In this document: piece after piece, positions 36,239 through 44,128 of the stretch
How the letters are laid out: every line of letters begins with the position of its first letter
How positions within the stretch are numbered: the first letter of the stretch is position 1
DNA from: Alteromonas sp. KC3
GTDB lineage: Bacteria; Pseudomonadota; Gammaproteobacteria; Enterobacterales; Alteromonadaceae
Reading direction: 5' to 3'
Assembly (NCBI RefSeq): GCF_016756315.1
Contig: NZ_AP024235.1
Location: 744,001-808,000, forward strand
Length of the DNA stretch: 64,000 nucleotides
Translations under genes and position numbers: made by a program
Notes under the pieces: model-generated
The model's database searches: none
What the model saw: only the letters and a program-made list of their open reading frames with translations
Told to the model about the DNA's origin: nothing

Positions 36239-36980
36239 GAGACGCTCCTTTTTGCGGATAAGCTAAAGCGCTGCGCAGCTGAAGCTCGCTATCAGAGCTT
36301 GCGATGAGTCCTACCGCTTGCTGATAGTATTGACGAAGAGAGCTGCTGCGCATGACATGGTGAGTAACTTCTTGAAGAGACAACGCCATAACTTGCGGCG
36401 CAGTGTCATAGTAGGTGCCCCAATCATCGCGCTCTGCAGCGAGTCTATTAACGTCAGCGTGCGCTAATGCAGTAAGCGAAATGCCTGCACCCTGTAATAG
36501 TTGTTGCACTTGAGTTGTTGCACTAAACACAAGATATTTTTTGCCAATTTGCGAGAACAAAAAAAATAATGAAAGTAACAAGGGCAGCGTGTAACGCGAT
36601 GCGCTACTAAATAAGTTACCTACTTCAACAATGTCGTGTCTTTGCGCAAAAATCTCCTGGGCCTCTAATGCGACTTCAATAGGGCTATCAAGATATTGCT
36701 CAATGAAAAGTGCGTGATGCGTATTGTGAGTAGCACTGCACCTAGCGCCAACAGCTGCCTTTATTCCGTTAACTTCAAGTGCAAATAACATAGGCATGAA
36801 CGAACTAATATGTGCGTCATAGCGGGTGGCGAAACCATTAGCGATAAAGGTTTCAATATTGTGTCTAGCTGGATGTGTAAGGCTGGCTGTAATGAAAGCT
36901 AGTGATGGGCGCCGCTTTTCATGTTGACGAGTAGTTTTATCATCACATGAGTTGGGTGCTACTGATAACGTAAGGCTCAT
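36228..36980 (-). CDS. thermostable hemolysin family protein (GNAT-like)
   Basis: A 250-residue protein matching the thermostable hemolysin (delta-VPH) family: MLFALE, AVGAR, LFIEQYLDSPIE (91-102), the EVGNL motif (119-123), a hydrophobic stretch, KKYLVFSATTQV, then WGTYYDTAPQVMA. Despite the name, this family looks like an acyltransferase fold related to autoinducer synthases and N-acyl amino acid synthases; there is no signal peptide and no pore-forming motif. It is the first gene of an operon with an acyl ligase, a di-iron-oxidase candidate and an SDR. A CTTAAG-N5-CTTAAG box begins 47 nt upstream. I infer an acyl transfer step in a small-molecule pathway; haemolysis may be indirect. Confidence 0.82.
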   Translation of the reverse strand: MSLTLSVAPNSCDDKTTRQHEKRRPSLAFITASLTHPARHNIETFIANGFATRYDAHISSFMPMLFALEVNGIKAAVGARCSATHNTHHALFIEQYLDSPIEVALEAQEIFAQRHDIVEVGNLFSSASRYTLPLLLSLFFLFSQIGKKYLVFSATTQVQQLLQGAGISLTALAHADVNRLAAERDDWGTYYDTAPQVMALSLQEVTHHVMRSSSLRQYYQQAVGLIASSDSELQLRSALAYPQKGASHVA

Positions 36981-37026
36981 ACATACACTCTGGTGTTCTT
37001 CGATGGTATGAGTATTGATGCGCTAC

Positions 37027-37043
37027 CTTAAGAGAACCTTAAG
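37027..37043 (-). promoter_or_regulatory. PmrA/QseB-type box upstream of the thermostable-hemolysin operon
   Basis: Exact tandem hexamers CTTAAG-N5-CTTAAG. Reading on the minus strand, an AATACT -10 candidate follows 10 nt after the second half-site, the geometry expected of an activator overlapping the -35 region. The same arrangement occurs at 40298-40314 and 44129-44145. Confidence 0.75.
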
Positions 37044-37080
37044 TTAACGCTTTTTTTAAAATTAATAGATATTTTTTGAC

Positions 37081-37112
37081 TCGCTTATCGCATTGGTATG
37101 TGCGATAAGCGA
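37081..37112. other. perfect 12-bp stem-loop between two operons
   Basis: TCGCTTATCGCA (37081-37092) pairs without mismatch with TGCGATAAGCGA (37101-37112), loop 8 nt. It lies between the stop of the GT39 gene and the box driving the thermostable-hemolysin operon. On the minus strand it is followed by an A-rich rather than a T-rich run, so it is not a textbook terminator. Confidence 0.5.
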
Positions 37113-37132
37113 AGGCGGTTGTGTTTATTTCC

Positions 37133-38833
37133 TCAATGGAAGGTAGGTCCGTCTGAAGGTAGTGTGCAATTTGAATGCGCAGCTATTGATGGAATGAGTA
37201 GCCATTCATCTCGATGTGCAAAACCCAATGAGATTGATTTTTCTAAATCGACACATTGGAAATCATAGTCCTTAGGCGCTAGCAAAAATCGAGAAGGGTG
37301 TGCGTTAAGCCACGCCCATGCAGTGCCATTCTCTATGTCTTTTGGAGTATGGTAGCCAAAATGAGTAAGTGAAAATGGCGAAAACAGTAAATACTGTTCC
37401 TTAAAGTCAACAATACCTACCATTGATTCTTCTTTTGGGGCAGCCTCGTTTGATGAAAGGTGACTTATTTGTATCTGAGCACGCTGTAAAAGGTGCGTTG
37501 GTGTACGTAAATCATTGAGCGCCCAAGCCCCCAGTGTTGATGGGATAACTGTTATCAATATTAACCATACAACGATATGCTTGGAAAAGAGTAAACCTTG
37601 TACTGCAACGGTGAGTGTTCCTAGTAGCAAACAAATGGCGGCAAGTGTGTTTATTGTAATTACATTACTGTGATAACGTGAAATTAAAGTACTTACGGTT
37701 TGGTCACTGAGTAAAAGCATTGCACCTGCTGCGACTAAAAGCAGTGATGGTACGAGTGTGATTATGCGTCCAATCGTCTCTATGGTTCTTGACATTCCCC
37801 CGCGAGATAATAATAAACCTGCAATCATGGCTACTGCCGGAAGTGCGGGCAACACATAAACACCGCGCTTTCCCGGACTATAACTGAAGAATATCACAAC
37901 TAACACCGCCCAGAATGCTAGTGCGAAGAAGGCAGGATGTTCGTTTAACGCGTGCTTGAGCTCTTTTCTTTTTAAGACCAGTACAACAATCGACGGCAAC
38001 CAAAACAGTGGAATGACTTTTACAATGTAGTAATACCAAGGCTCAATATGATGCCACGCATTTGCATATCGCTGAGCCGTTTGCTTAAGTAAAATGTTAG
38101 ACAAGTACTGCTGTATCATAGGATCTTGTTGATACACGCCCAAATAAAGCACAGGGCCAAGCCAAACGAGTACAACCGCTAGCATGATTAAGGGGCCGAA
38201 TAACGCGCGTTTTTCCCATCGTTTTGATGGGAGTTGGTGCTTAAACGCTAAAAAAGAAAAGGGAATAAAGATTAAAACCGGCAGAAAGCCTACACCCTTA
38301 GTAATGATACCAAGGCCCATGGCAGCCCAAGCCATGTAGTACCAGCGCCAGCTTTTTGCGATACAAAAATGGCGTACAAAACCATAAACACCAACCCAGA
38401 TAAAACACGCTACCAACGCATCAATTTGCGCAAACTTTGCTTGGATCACAAATTGTGGACTTAATAACAACAATAGCATGCTGAATATGGCCGTTTTTTC
38501 GTCGGCGAGCGCGCGCGCTAAACGATAAGTAAGTGCCAAGGTTATTAGGCTCGCAATAGCACTTGGTAGAAGCATTGCGACGCTTAAACTGCCTGTCACA
38601 AGATAGAGCAGCGCAATACACCACATAAAAATAGGCGGTTTGTCAGGGTAAATTTCTCCACCACGCATAGGAATAAGCCACTGACCACTCGTCACCATTT
38701 CTTTAGCAACAAGTGCAAAGCGAGGTTCGTCAGGAGGCCAGGCGTCGCGAACGCCAATGCCTGCAAAAATAATGACTGTTGCAACCACGAAAAGGATGAT
38801 AGCAGTGCGGTTATGAGCAAACGCAGATGTCAT
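37133..38833 (-). CDS. ArnT-like membrane glycosyltransferase (GT39/PMT superfamily)
   Basis: A 566-residue polytopic membrane protein with about a dozen hydrophobic helices. The first periplasmic loop has WPPDEPRFALVAKEM with the acidic catalytic pair of the PMT/ArnT superfamily, followed by GGEIYPDKPPIFMW. A soluble C-terminal periplasmic domain follows the last helix (from about residue 440). Such enzymes move a sugar from undecaprenyl phosphate to an acceptor, often lipid A. It overlaps the TVP38-like gene by 4 nt and is the third gene of a set led by a polyprenyl-phosphate GT2. The acceptor and sugar are not readable from sequence; the PmrA-type box upstream supports a lipid A or envelope role. 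Confidence 0.88.
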   Translation of the reverse strand: MTSAFAHNRTAIILFVVATVIIFAGIGVRDAWPPDEPRFALVAKEMVTSGQWLIPMRGGEIYPDKPPIFMWCIALLYLVTGSLSVAMLLPSAIASLITLALTYRLARALADEKTAIFSMLLLLLSPQFVIQAKFAQIDALVACFIWVGVYGFVRHFCIAKSWRWYYMAWAAMGLGIITKGVGFLPVLIFIPFSFLAFKHQLPSKRWEKRALFGPLIMLAVVLVWLGPVLYLGVYQQDPMIQQYLSNILLKQTAQRYANAWHHIEPWYYYIVKVIPLFWLPSIVVLVLKRKELKHALNEHPAFFALAFWAVLVVIFFSYSPGKRGVYVLPALPAVAMIAGLLLSRGGMSRTIETIGRIITLVPSLLLVAAGAMLLLSDQTVSTLISRYHSNVITINTLAAICLLLGTLTVAVQGLLFSKHIVVWLILITVIPSTLGAWALNDLRTPTHLLQRAQIQISHLSSNEAAPKEESMVGIVDFKEQYLLFSPFSLTHFGYHTPKDIENGTAWAWLNAHPSRFLLAPKDYDFQCVDLEKSISLGFAHRDEWLLIPSIAAHSNCTLPSDGPTFH

Positions 38834-39522
38834 TGCGCCTTCTCCTTTCGCGTATAGCGAGACAACGATAATATCAAAAATACGCTAATGACTAGACCAG
38901 CAATGTGAATAGGCTGTTCAACAGTACTGATGTAGCGAGAACCACTTCCTAGCAACGAAAAAAGTACTGTTTGTGGAACAAAGCCTAGGGTACTTGCTGT
39001 GATAAAGGGTATGAAGGGCACTCGACATGCGCCTGCAATAACATTGGTTGCAACATTAGAGCCTATTGGAAAAAGTCGAACCATAAGCACAGTTCGAAAG
39101 CTGTTATCTACAAGTTTTTCTCGCAAAGGCAACAGTTTACTTGCATACCCATTTGTCTTAATGAGCGGTGCAAGCAGCTTGTTAAGCGGACCGCGTGCCA
39201 TTAAATAGGCTGCGCTTGCAGACATACACGTAAGTAATAACGCGACGAAACTGCCTTCAATAGCACCAAACCCAACCCCGCAAAAAAAGCTAATAGCTTG
39301 CCGGGGAATGCCCAGTGTCATTAACACGACAAACGCACCGAGAATCAATAGTACTTCGCGCGTACTAAGCTTCGCGATATATGATGTTAGCCAACTCGGA
39401 TCGCTACTGTGGGCTAGAACGTCAGAAGTTAGCTGAAATGATAAATAGCAAAGCACTGAAATAAATACGAAGCCTATGAAAAAACTAAGGGGCGCGTTAA
39501 GCTGAAAATACTTATTTTTCAT
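38830..39522 (-). CDS. TVP38/TMEM64 (DedA-like) membrane protein
   Basis: A 230-residue inner-membrane protein with five or six helices and the family core: LGIPRQAISFFCGVGFGAIEG, a run of helices, then VLMVRLFPIGSNVATNVIAGACRVPFIPF. Relatives in the DedA/VTT superfamily translocate polyprenyl phosphates or phospholipids across the membrane. Between a lipid-linked sugar synthase and an ArnT-like transferase, a role in flipping or recycling undecaprenyl phosphate or its sugar adduct is attractive, though inferred. It overlaps the GT2 gene by 11 nt and the GT39 gene by 4 nt. Confidence 0.85.
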   Translation of the reverse strand: MKNKYFQLNAPLSFFIGFVFISVLCYLSFQLTSDVLAHSSDPSWLTSYIAKLSTREVLLILGAFVVLMTLGIPRQAISFFCGVGFGAIEGSFVALLLTCMSASAAYLMARGPLNKLLAPLIKTNGYASKLLPLREKLVDNSFRTVLMVRLFPIGSNVATNVIAGACRVPFIPFITASTLGFVPQTVLFSLLGSGSRYISTVEQPIHIAGLVISVFLILSLSRYTRKEKAQ

Positions 39523-40249
39523 AAGTGAATGTCTTATTGATGGCGTCGAGTCGACTTCGATACATTAGCCACCTTACTCCGAGCATATCTATGATGCCTG
39601 CCCAGCCTCTATTCCAGGCATTATAATTGGACTGTCCTTCAGTACGCGCACGGTGATTAACAGGTACACAAACTATATTGCCACCTAATCGCTTAGTCAG
39701 TGCAGGTATATAACGATGCATATGGTCAAAATAAGGAAGCATCAGGAAGGTTGCGCGTGGAAGCAGCTTTAAACCACAACCTGTATCAGGTGTATCATCT
39801 TGTAGGATCCACTGCCTTACTCGGTTGGCCACTTTAGACTGCAAGCGCTTCCACTGGGTATCTTGTCTCTTTTGGCGATGTCCAATGACACAAAAATGCG
39901 CCCCTTCTTCTTGTGTGGCCATTTCTATGAGTCTTGGAATATCTGCTGGATCGTTTTGTCCATCGGCGTCTAGTGTAACAACCCATTTTCCTTGGCTAGA
40001 CAGCACACCATGATACACCGAGGTACTCTGGCCGCAGCTATGAGGGTGTGTAATTACTTTGCAACTAAGAGGGAGGGAGTCTGCTAATGACAAAAGCAAT
40101 GTTGTCGTGTCGTCATTGCTGCCGTCATCGACTACCACTATCTCAGTTTGTTCGGTGTTAACGGATTGTGCAATTTCTCGTAGCAGCAAAGGTAAATTTT
40201 TGGCTTCGTTTTTTGCTGGGAGTACTACACTGACTTGAATCTGATGCAT
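39512..40249 (-). CDS. polyprenyl-phosphate glycosyltransferase (GT2, DPM1/ArnC-like)
   Basis: A 245-residue GT-A fold enzyme with SVVLPAKNEAKNLP, VVVDDGSNDDT and the metal-binding DADGQ at 94-98, followed by the DTGCGLKLLPR region typical of dolichyl-phosphate-mannose-synthase-like proteins. Unlike ArnC it has no C-terminal membrane helices, so it is likely a peripheral enzyme. It would load a sugar from a nucleotide donor onto undecaprenyl phosphate for the ArnT-like protein encoded two genes downstream. It is the first gene of the operon; a CTTAAG-N5-CTTAAG box begins 49 nt upstream. Confidence 0.88.
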   Translation of the reverse strand: MHQIQVSVVLPAKNEAKNLPLLLREIAQSVNTEQTEIVVVDDGSNDDTTTLLLSLADSLPLSCKVITHPHSCGQSTSVYHGVLSSQGKWVVTLDADGQNDPADIPRLIEMATQEEGAHFCVIGHRQKRQDTQWKRLQSKVANRVRQWILQDDTPDTGCGLKLLPRATFLMLPYFDHMHRYIPALTKRLGGNIVCVPVNHRARTEGQSNYNAWNRGWAGIIDMLGVRWLMYRSRLDAINKTFTYEK

Positions 40250-40297
40250 AGGGATAGAATAGTAAAGTGACTATGCCCAGTACTGTAAAAAGGAAAC

Positions 40298-40314
40298 CTT
40301 AAGAAAAGCTTAAG
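40298..40314 (-). promoter_or_regulatory. PmrA/QseB-type box upstream of the glycosyltransferase operon
   Basis: Exact CTTAAG-N5-CTTAAG tandem. On the minus strand a TACAGT -10 candidate starts 10 nt after the second half-site, in the intergenic gap between the outer-membrane protein gene (stop at 40333) and the GT2 gene. Confidence 0.75.
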
Positions 40315-40332
40315 GCTTCTTAATTCTATAAA

Positions 40333-41028
40333 TCAAAATTCATATTCGAGTGACATACGTAATGTATGATCCTTGCTATCGCCATTGAGCCCAGCAATGA
40401 AACCGAGCTCCCATTTTAATTGTTTTTGTCTGTCGAAGCGTTTTATGCCCATAAAGGCCGGCCCAACACCTATATAGTCCTCGGCCACATACATCTCAAT
40501 CCCAGGCTGTACTTCTGGGATCCAGCGATAGCGGAACTTTGATTTAAATTCACCTTCCCACTCGTTGGCTACGGTTTCTCCCCACTCATATACCAAGCTT
40601 ACATTGGTCGTTAGACTGAACTGACCAAACTCTTTTTCAGTGAGAATGCCTGCTTTCGCTGCCCAGTCATCGGTGTTGTGCTGCTTTTCTAATTCAAATA
40701 GGGTTCCCCAATCAGCCCAATACCGCCCTTGCTCAGTCACCATCCAACGCAGTTCAAGTTCGTAAGATTCCAAACCAAAATCTTGGTTTTCATCGCGTGC
40801 ACCTACAACGTAGGCTTCTAATATGACAAATTCAGAAAGCGCATGCCCAAATGAGAAGCGTTGCATTAACACATTCCCGTTGTCATTTTGACGTGAGGTT
40901 AGGCGCCATTCGAATTCGCGTTCAAAAGGTAAAACGTAAGGTTGGTAGACTCTATCAACGGTGAAATTGTCAGCGCTTGCGGCAAAGCTAGCAAGGACAG
41001 AACACATCATTAAACTAATACGTTTCAT
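40333..41028 (-). CDS. probable outer-membrane beta-barrel protein
   Basis: About 231 residues with a signal peptide (FAASA-D). The rest is amphipathic beta strands rich in aromatic and charged residues (FEWRLTSRQND, YELELRWMVT, FKSKFRYRWIP), ending in SLEYEF with a C-terminal Phe, the signal for BAM insertion. I do not recognise a named family. GGAGGG precedes the ATG at 41028, which overlaps the preceding stop by 4 nt. It closes the operon containing the two-component system, cupredoxin and FTR1-like genes, so it may be a porin-like partner for a metal or envelope function. Confidence 0.72.
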   Translation of the reverse strand: MKRISLMMCSVLASFAASADNFTVDRVYQPYVLPFEREFEWRLTSRQNDNGNVLMQRFSFGHALSEFVILEAYVVGARDENQDFGLESYELELRWMVTEQGRYWADWGTLFELEKQHNTDDWAAKAGILTEKEFGQFSLTTNVSLVYEWGETVANEWEGEFKSKFRYRWIPEVQPGIEMYVAEDYIGVGPAFMGIKRFDRQKQLKWELGFIAGLNGDSKDHTLRMSLEYEF

Positions 41029-41789
41029 CGAATACCCTCCACGTGTTGCCATAGTGCAGGAGTGTGCTTTTTCAAAGCGGCAATGGCATTAGGCACAGCC
41101 AAGGATAATAAAAATAGCATCATGTAACTCATTGATGGTGTGGCTTCGTAGCCAATTAGGGCGTTCAATAAATGCCCGTATTCGCTGTTATCACTAATAA
41201 GGTGACTGCTGTCCCAGATTTGTTTTGACGTAGGCAAGATATCGATTTGTTCAAGGAGAAGGGCTACATTCGCAACTTGCGCGGCCACAAATAGTGTCGT
41301 GAAACAAAACATTACTTTGGCGGCCACAAAATGTGTAAGGGCAATGTTTAGCAAAATAGCGATACTAATACTGATCCCCAAGCCAATTGTAGTGCCAAGA
41401 ATCAGCAACGAATGATCACTATTACGGGTTAGCTCGGACACAAAATACACCATAAAATGCAGGCTGTTAGGAAGTCCAATACCAAGCACAAGTAGTGTAA
41501 TACCTAAACTTACTGTGCGTCCTTTTGAATATGGGAATATCGCTAGCATACATATACCTAACCATGCGCTGACCAATAGCAGAGACTTCAGCAATTCAAA
41601 TCCTGCACCCTCTGCTAGCTCAGAGATAACGCCAAGATATGAATACATAATAACTGCTGTCACAAGCATTAAACCGACGCGCCATACTAGTGAGAAACGA
41701 GGTACACCCGGCAATGCAATGAGTACACTGAGCAACAGAAAGATTGGCAGCGTGTCGCGCAAAAAAAGTACCACGGTATTAATCAGCAT
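41025..41789 (-). CDS. FTR1-like inner-membrane protein, degenerate
   Basis: About 254 residues with seven or so membrane helices. The N-terminal NTVVLFLRDTLPIFLLLSVL has the position and context of the REGLE helix of FTR1 iron permeases, but the acidic residues are altered (RDTLP), and no second REGxE motif is seen. It could therefore be a diverged permease with changed substrate, or an unrelated membrane protein of similar layout. The ATG at 41789 (GAGG 6 nt upstream) is chosen over 41804; it overlaps the cupredoxin gene by 11 nt. Cupredoxin plus FTR1-like pairs are known from periplasmic iron uptake and oxidation systems. Confidence 0.55.
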   Translation of the reverse strand: MLINTVVLFLRDTLPIFLLLSVLIALPGVPRFSLVWRVGLMLVTAVIMYSYLGVISELAEGAGFELLKSLLLVSAWLGICMLAIFPYSKGRTVSLGITLLVLGIGLPNSLHFMVYFVSELTRNSDHSLLILGTTIGLGISISIAILLNIALTHFVAAKVMFCFTTLFVAAQVANVALLLEQIDILPTSKQIWDSSHLISDNSEYGHLLNALIGYEATPSMSYMMLFLLSLAVPNAIAALKKHTPALWQHVEGIR

Positions 41790-42144
41790 CGCGCACCTCT
41801 TCATGTGCTTTTACGACAACTTTACCCACAGCACTGTTGGGGTGAAATTCACCAAAGAACGGGTATTCACCCGGTTTCAAAGGGCCGATATAAATGCTGC
41901 CTTTGCTGTTGGCGAAAATCACTTTTTCTCTGTTAAGCGAAAAACTATCAATTTCCTCTGGCGTATCGTCAAAGTTGATAAACGTAAGTCGTACTTTTTT
42001 TCCTGCAGGTACCACAACATTCTGGGGATAAAAAAGGTGGTTTTTTATTTCTACCACTACTTCAGGAAGCGCATATGCGCGAGGAGACGCAAACGAAAAC
42101 ACACCGGCTAAAATAGCGAGAGAAGTTTTAAAGTAAGAGTTCAT
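41779..42144 (-). CDS. small exported cupredoxin-like protein
   Basis: A 121-residue protein with a signal peptide (PRAYA-L) and a cupredoxin-type beta sandwich: VVVEIKNHLFYPQNVVVPAGKK, LTFINFDDTPEEIDSFSL, then PGEYPFFGEFHPNSAVGKVVV. The cysteine of classical type 1 copper sites is absent, so any metal site must use the Glu, Met or His of the EEIDS and GEFH segments. This Cys-less form is often encoded beside FTR1-type permeases, as here. The start codon lies inside the end of the kinase gene (17-nt overlap) with GGAG upstream. Confidence 0.82.
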   Translation of the reverse strand: MNSYFKTSLAILAGVFSFASPRAYALPEVVVEIKNHLFYPQNVVVPAGKKVRLTFINFDDTPEEIDSFSLNREKVIFANSKGSIYIGPLKPGEYPFFGEFHPNSAVGKVVVKAHEEVRDAD

Positions 42145-43417
42145 TGTTAAACTCCACTTTTACTTCAAGGCCGCCTAGCTCTGCATCATCAAGTACAACT
42201 TTTGCATCATGCAGAGCAACAATTTGCGAAACTATGGCTAAGCCTAAACCACTTCCTGTCGTCGCTTTGGCTTGGGTAGCGCGGTTGAATCGCTTTAGTA
42301 CACTTTCTCGTTCACTACGCGGAATTCCAGGGCCAGAGTCTGCAACACTTAATACTACCGTGGAGGCCAGTCTTTTTATTCGTACAACTATTTGTGCCCC
42401 ATCTGGTGAGTAGTTGCTGGCGTTCGTAATTAGGTTCTGTAGCAAGGTGTACAACATAAAGTGAACGCTGTTTAACCAAATCTCATCGCCCTCCAACGCA
42501 ATGTCTTGCTGCTTGGCTTCTATTTTTCCATAGAGATCACTAATCACTTCTTGGGCTACAAAATAAAGATTTACCGGCTCTTTTTGCTCTACGAAGGTTT
42601 CTGGACTGGTTCGTGTTAGTAGCAAGAATTGGTTTACAGCGTGGATCATTCTGTCTGTATCGCGTTGCAGTGTTTGAAGCTGTTTGCCGTTTTCCCCCAG
42701 CTCTTCTGCAATATTGTGGATATTGATTTTCATCACACTGAGCGGGGTGCGCAGTTCATGTGCAGCATTAGAGGCAAACTGTTGCTCTCTTTCAAATGCC
42801 GCGCTTAGTCGAGTAAACATTGAATTGAGTGTGGATACAACCGGTTTTAATTCGCTTGGCTCCCTATCTAGAGAAATAGTGGAAAAATCATTACCCGTTC
42901 GCTTTGCCAGTTGTCGAGAAAGCTGTTTAAGTGGAGAAAGCCCCCAAGTGATCCCTAAAAACAAAATAATGGCGAGAAGGGGGACACTTATTATAAAAGG
43001 GGTAATGGAAGCAACCGTGAGCGCATCGGTTAACACAAAGCGATTACTCAATGGTTGAGCTACCATGTACCACTTTTCCTCGCTTTGTAAATAAGCGGTA
43101 TATACACGCCATCGCGTTCCAAGCACATTCTTTTCAGAGAAACCGTTTTTGAATTCAGAAAGCGGTGTTGTTAACGCACTATTTGAGCTTTTTATTAAAG
43201 TATCGTTTTGCCATATCTGGAATAATAAGGTGTGCTCGTTACCTGATGTTCCACTATCAAAAGATGCAATGGCGCTATTTAGCGCAGTTAGTTCATTATC
43301 CAATAGGGTAGTGGATATACCTATAGTAGCGCGATAGCCGTGTAGTGCTGCACTAAATACAATAAGCACTAGTGAGCTGGTAAGCGTTAAGATAAGAAAG
43401 CGACGAATTGACGTCAC
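42128..43417 (-). CDS. sensor histidine kinase, QseC/PmrB-like
   Basis: Partner of the response regulator encoded just upstream. TM1 is at the N-terminus, a periplasmic sensor of about 115 residues follows, then TM2, HAMP, the phospho-acceptor box AAHELRTPLSVM (His about 220), the N box QNLITNASNYSP and the G box GSGLGLAIV. The frame is open to an ATG at 43450, inside the regulator gene, but GTG at 43417 comes directly after the regulator stop with GGAG 6 nt upstream, so I use it (429 residues). The periplasmic domain has no ExxE iron motif of classical PmrB that I can see, so the signal is open: metal, cationic peptide or a small molecule. Confidence 0.9.
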   Translation of the reverse strand: MTSIRRFLILTLTSSLVLIVFSAALHGYRATIGISTTLLDNELTALNSAIASFDSGTSGNEHTLLFQIWQNDTLIKSSNSALTTPLSEFKNGFSEKNVLGTRWRVYTAYLQSEEKWYMVAQPLSNRFVLTDALTVASITPFIISVPLLAIILFLGITWGLSPLKQLSRQLAKRTGNDFSTISLDREPSELKPVVSTLNSMFTRLSAAFEREQQFASNAAHELRTPLSVMKINIHNIAEELGENGKQLQTLQRDTDRMIHAVNQFLLLTRTSPETFVEQKEPVNLYFVAQEVISDLYGKIEAKQQDIALEGDEIWLNSVHFMLYTLLQNLITNASNYSPDGAQIVVRIKRLASTVVLSVADSGPGIPRSERESVLKRFNRATQAKATTGSGLGLAIVSQIVALHDAKVVLDDAELGGLEVKVEFNNELLL

Positions 43418-43418
43418 G

Positions 43419-44084
43419 TTAGTCTCCAGACTTGGATATACAATATCCAACGCCTCTTATAGTACGAATGAAGTCATCTGGCATTTTCTTTCGCAAATGA
43501 CTGATATGCACTTCTATCGTGTTACTGGCCACTTCTTCACCCCATTCATAGAGTTTGCTCTCAAGTTGATGCTTACTCAGTATTCGACCCGCGTTTTCAA
43601 TCAGCGCTTTTAAAAGCATGAGTTCTCGACGAGGGAGGTGTACGTTGCTTCCATCAATAGTAAGTGTGTGGTGGGTTGTATCAAGACTAACGTTTTTTAC
43701 TGTAATCACGCTTTGTGAAGCAGTGCCAAGTCGACGCTCTAATACGCGTAGCCGAGCAAGTAATTCATCAATTTCAAAGGGTTTAGGAAGATAATCGTCT
43801 GCACCTGCATCTAACCCTGATATCTTGTCTGAGGTTTTATCTCGCGCGGTAAGAATCAAAACTGGCAAGGTGGGATTGGTCTTGCGGATACGTTTAAGTA
43901 CGCTTAACCCATCTTGATCTGGAAGCCCAAGATCAAGAACGACTATGTCGTTTTGTGCAGCACGGAGCGTATTAAGAGCGCTAGCACCGTCATACACACA
44001 ATCTATTACATAGTTTGCCTTACTCAATGAGGTTGTGAGTGCACTGGACAATGGCTTGTCATCTTCTACCAAGAGTATGCGCAT
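43419..44084 (-). CDS. OmpR-family response regulator, QseB/PmrA-like
   Basis: A 221-residue regulator with a receiver domain (acidic pair in LVEDD, phospho-acceptor D51, KPF lysine near 101) and a winged-helix DNA-binding domain (HLPRRELMLLKALIENAG, then SNTIEVHISHLRKKM and IRTIRGVGYCI). It is of the PmrA/QseB subgroup, whose members bind tandem CTTAA(G/T) hexamers. An exact CTTAAG-N5-CTTAAG begins 45 nt upstream of its own start, and the same site precedes two nearby operons. I infer positive autoregulation and control of those operons. Confidence 0.92.
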   Translation of the reverse strand: MRILLVEDDKPLSSALTTSLSKANYVIDCVYDGASALNTLRAAQNDIVVLDLGLPDQDGLSVLKRIRKTNPTLPVLILTARDKTSDKISGLDAGADDYLPKPFEIDELLARLRVLERRLGTASQSVITVKNVSLDTTHHTLTIDGSNVHLPRRELMLLKALIENAGRILSKHQLESKLYEWGEEVASNTIEVHISHLRKKMPDDFIRTIRGVGYCISKSGD

Positions 44085-44128
44085 AGTATTCCTACAATTA
44101 GTCAGTAAATTAAGGGTATACCAGAAAC

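Noticed and set aside
36228..36980. Classical secreted pore-forming haemolysin
   Set aside because: No signal peptide and no toxin motif; the conserved core looks like an acyltransferase, and the operon partners are metabolic enzymes.
38830..40249. Full arn (aminoarabinose) operon
   Set aside because: Only GT2 and GT39 counterparts occur; arnA, arnB, arnD, arnE and arnF are absent and a TVP38-like protein is present instead.
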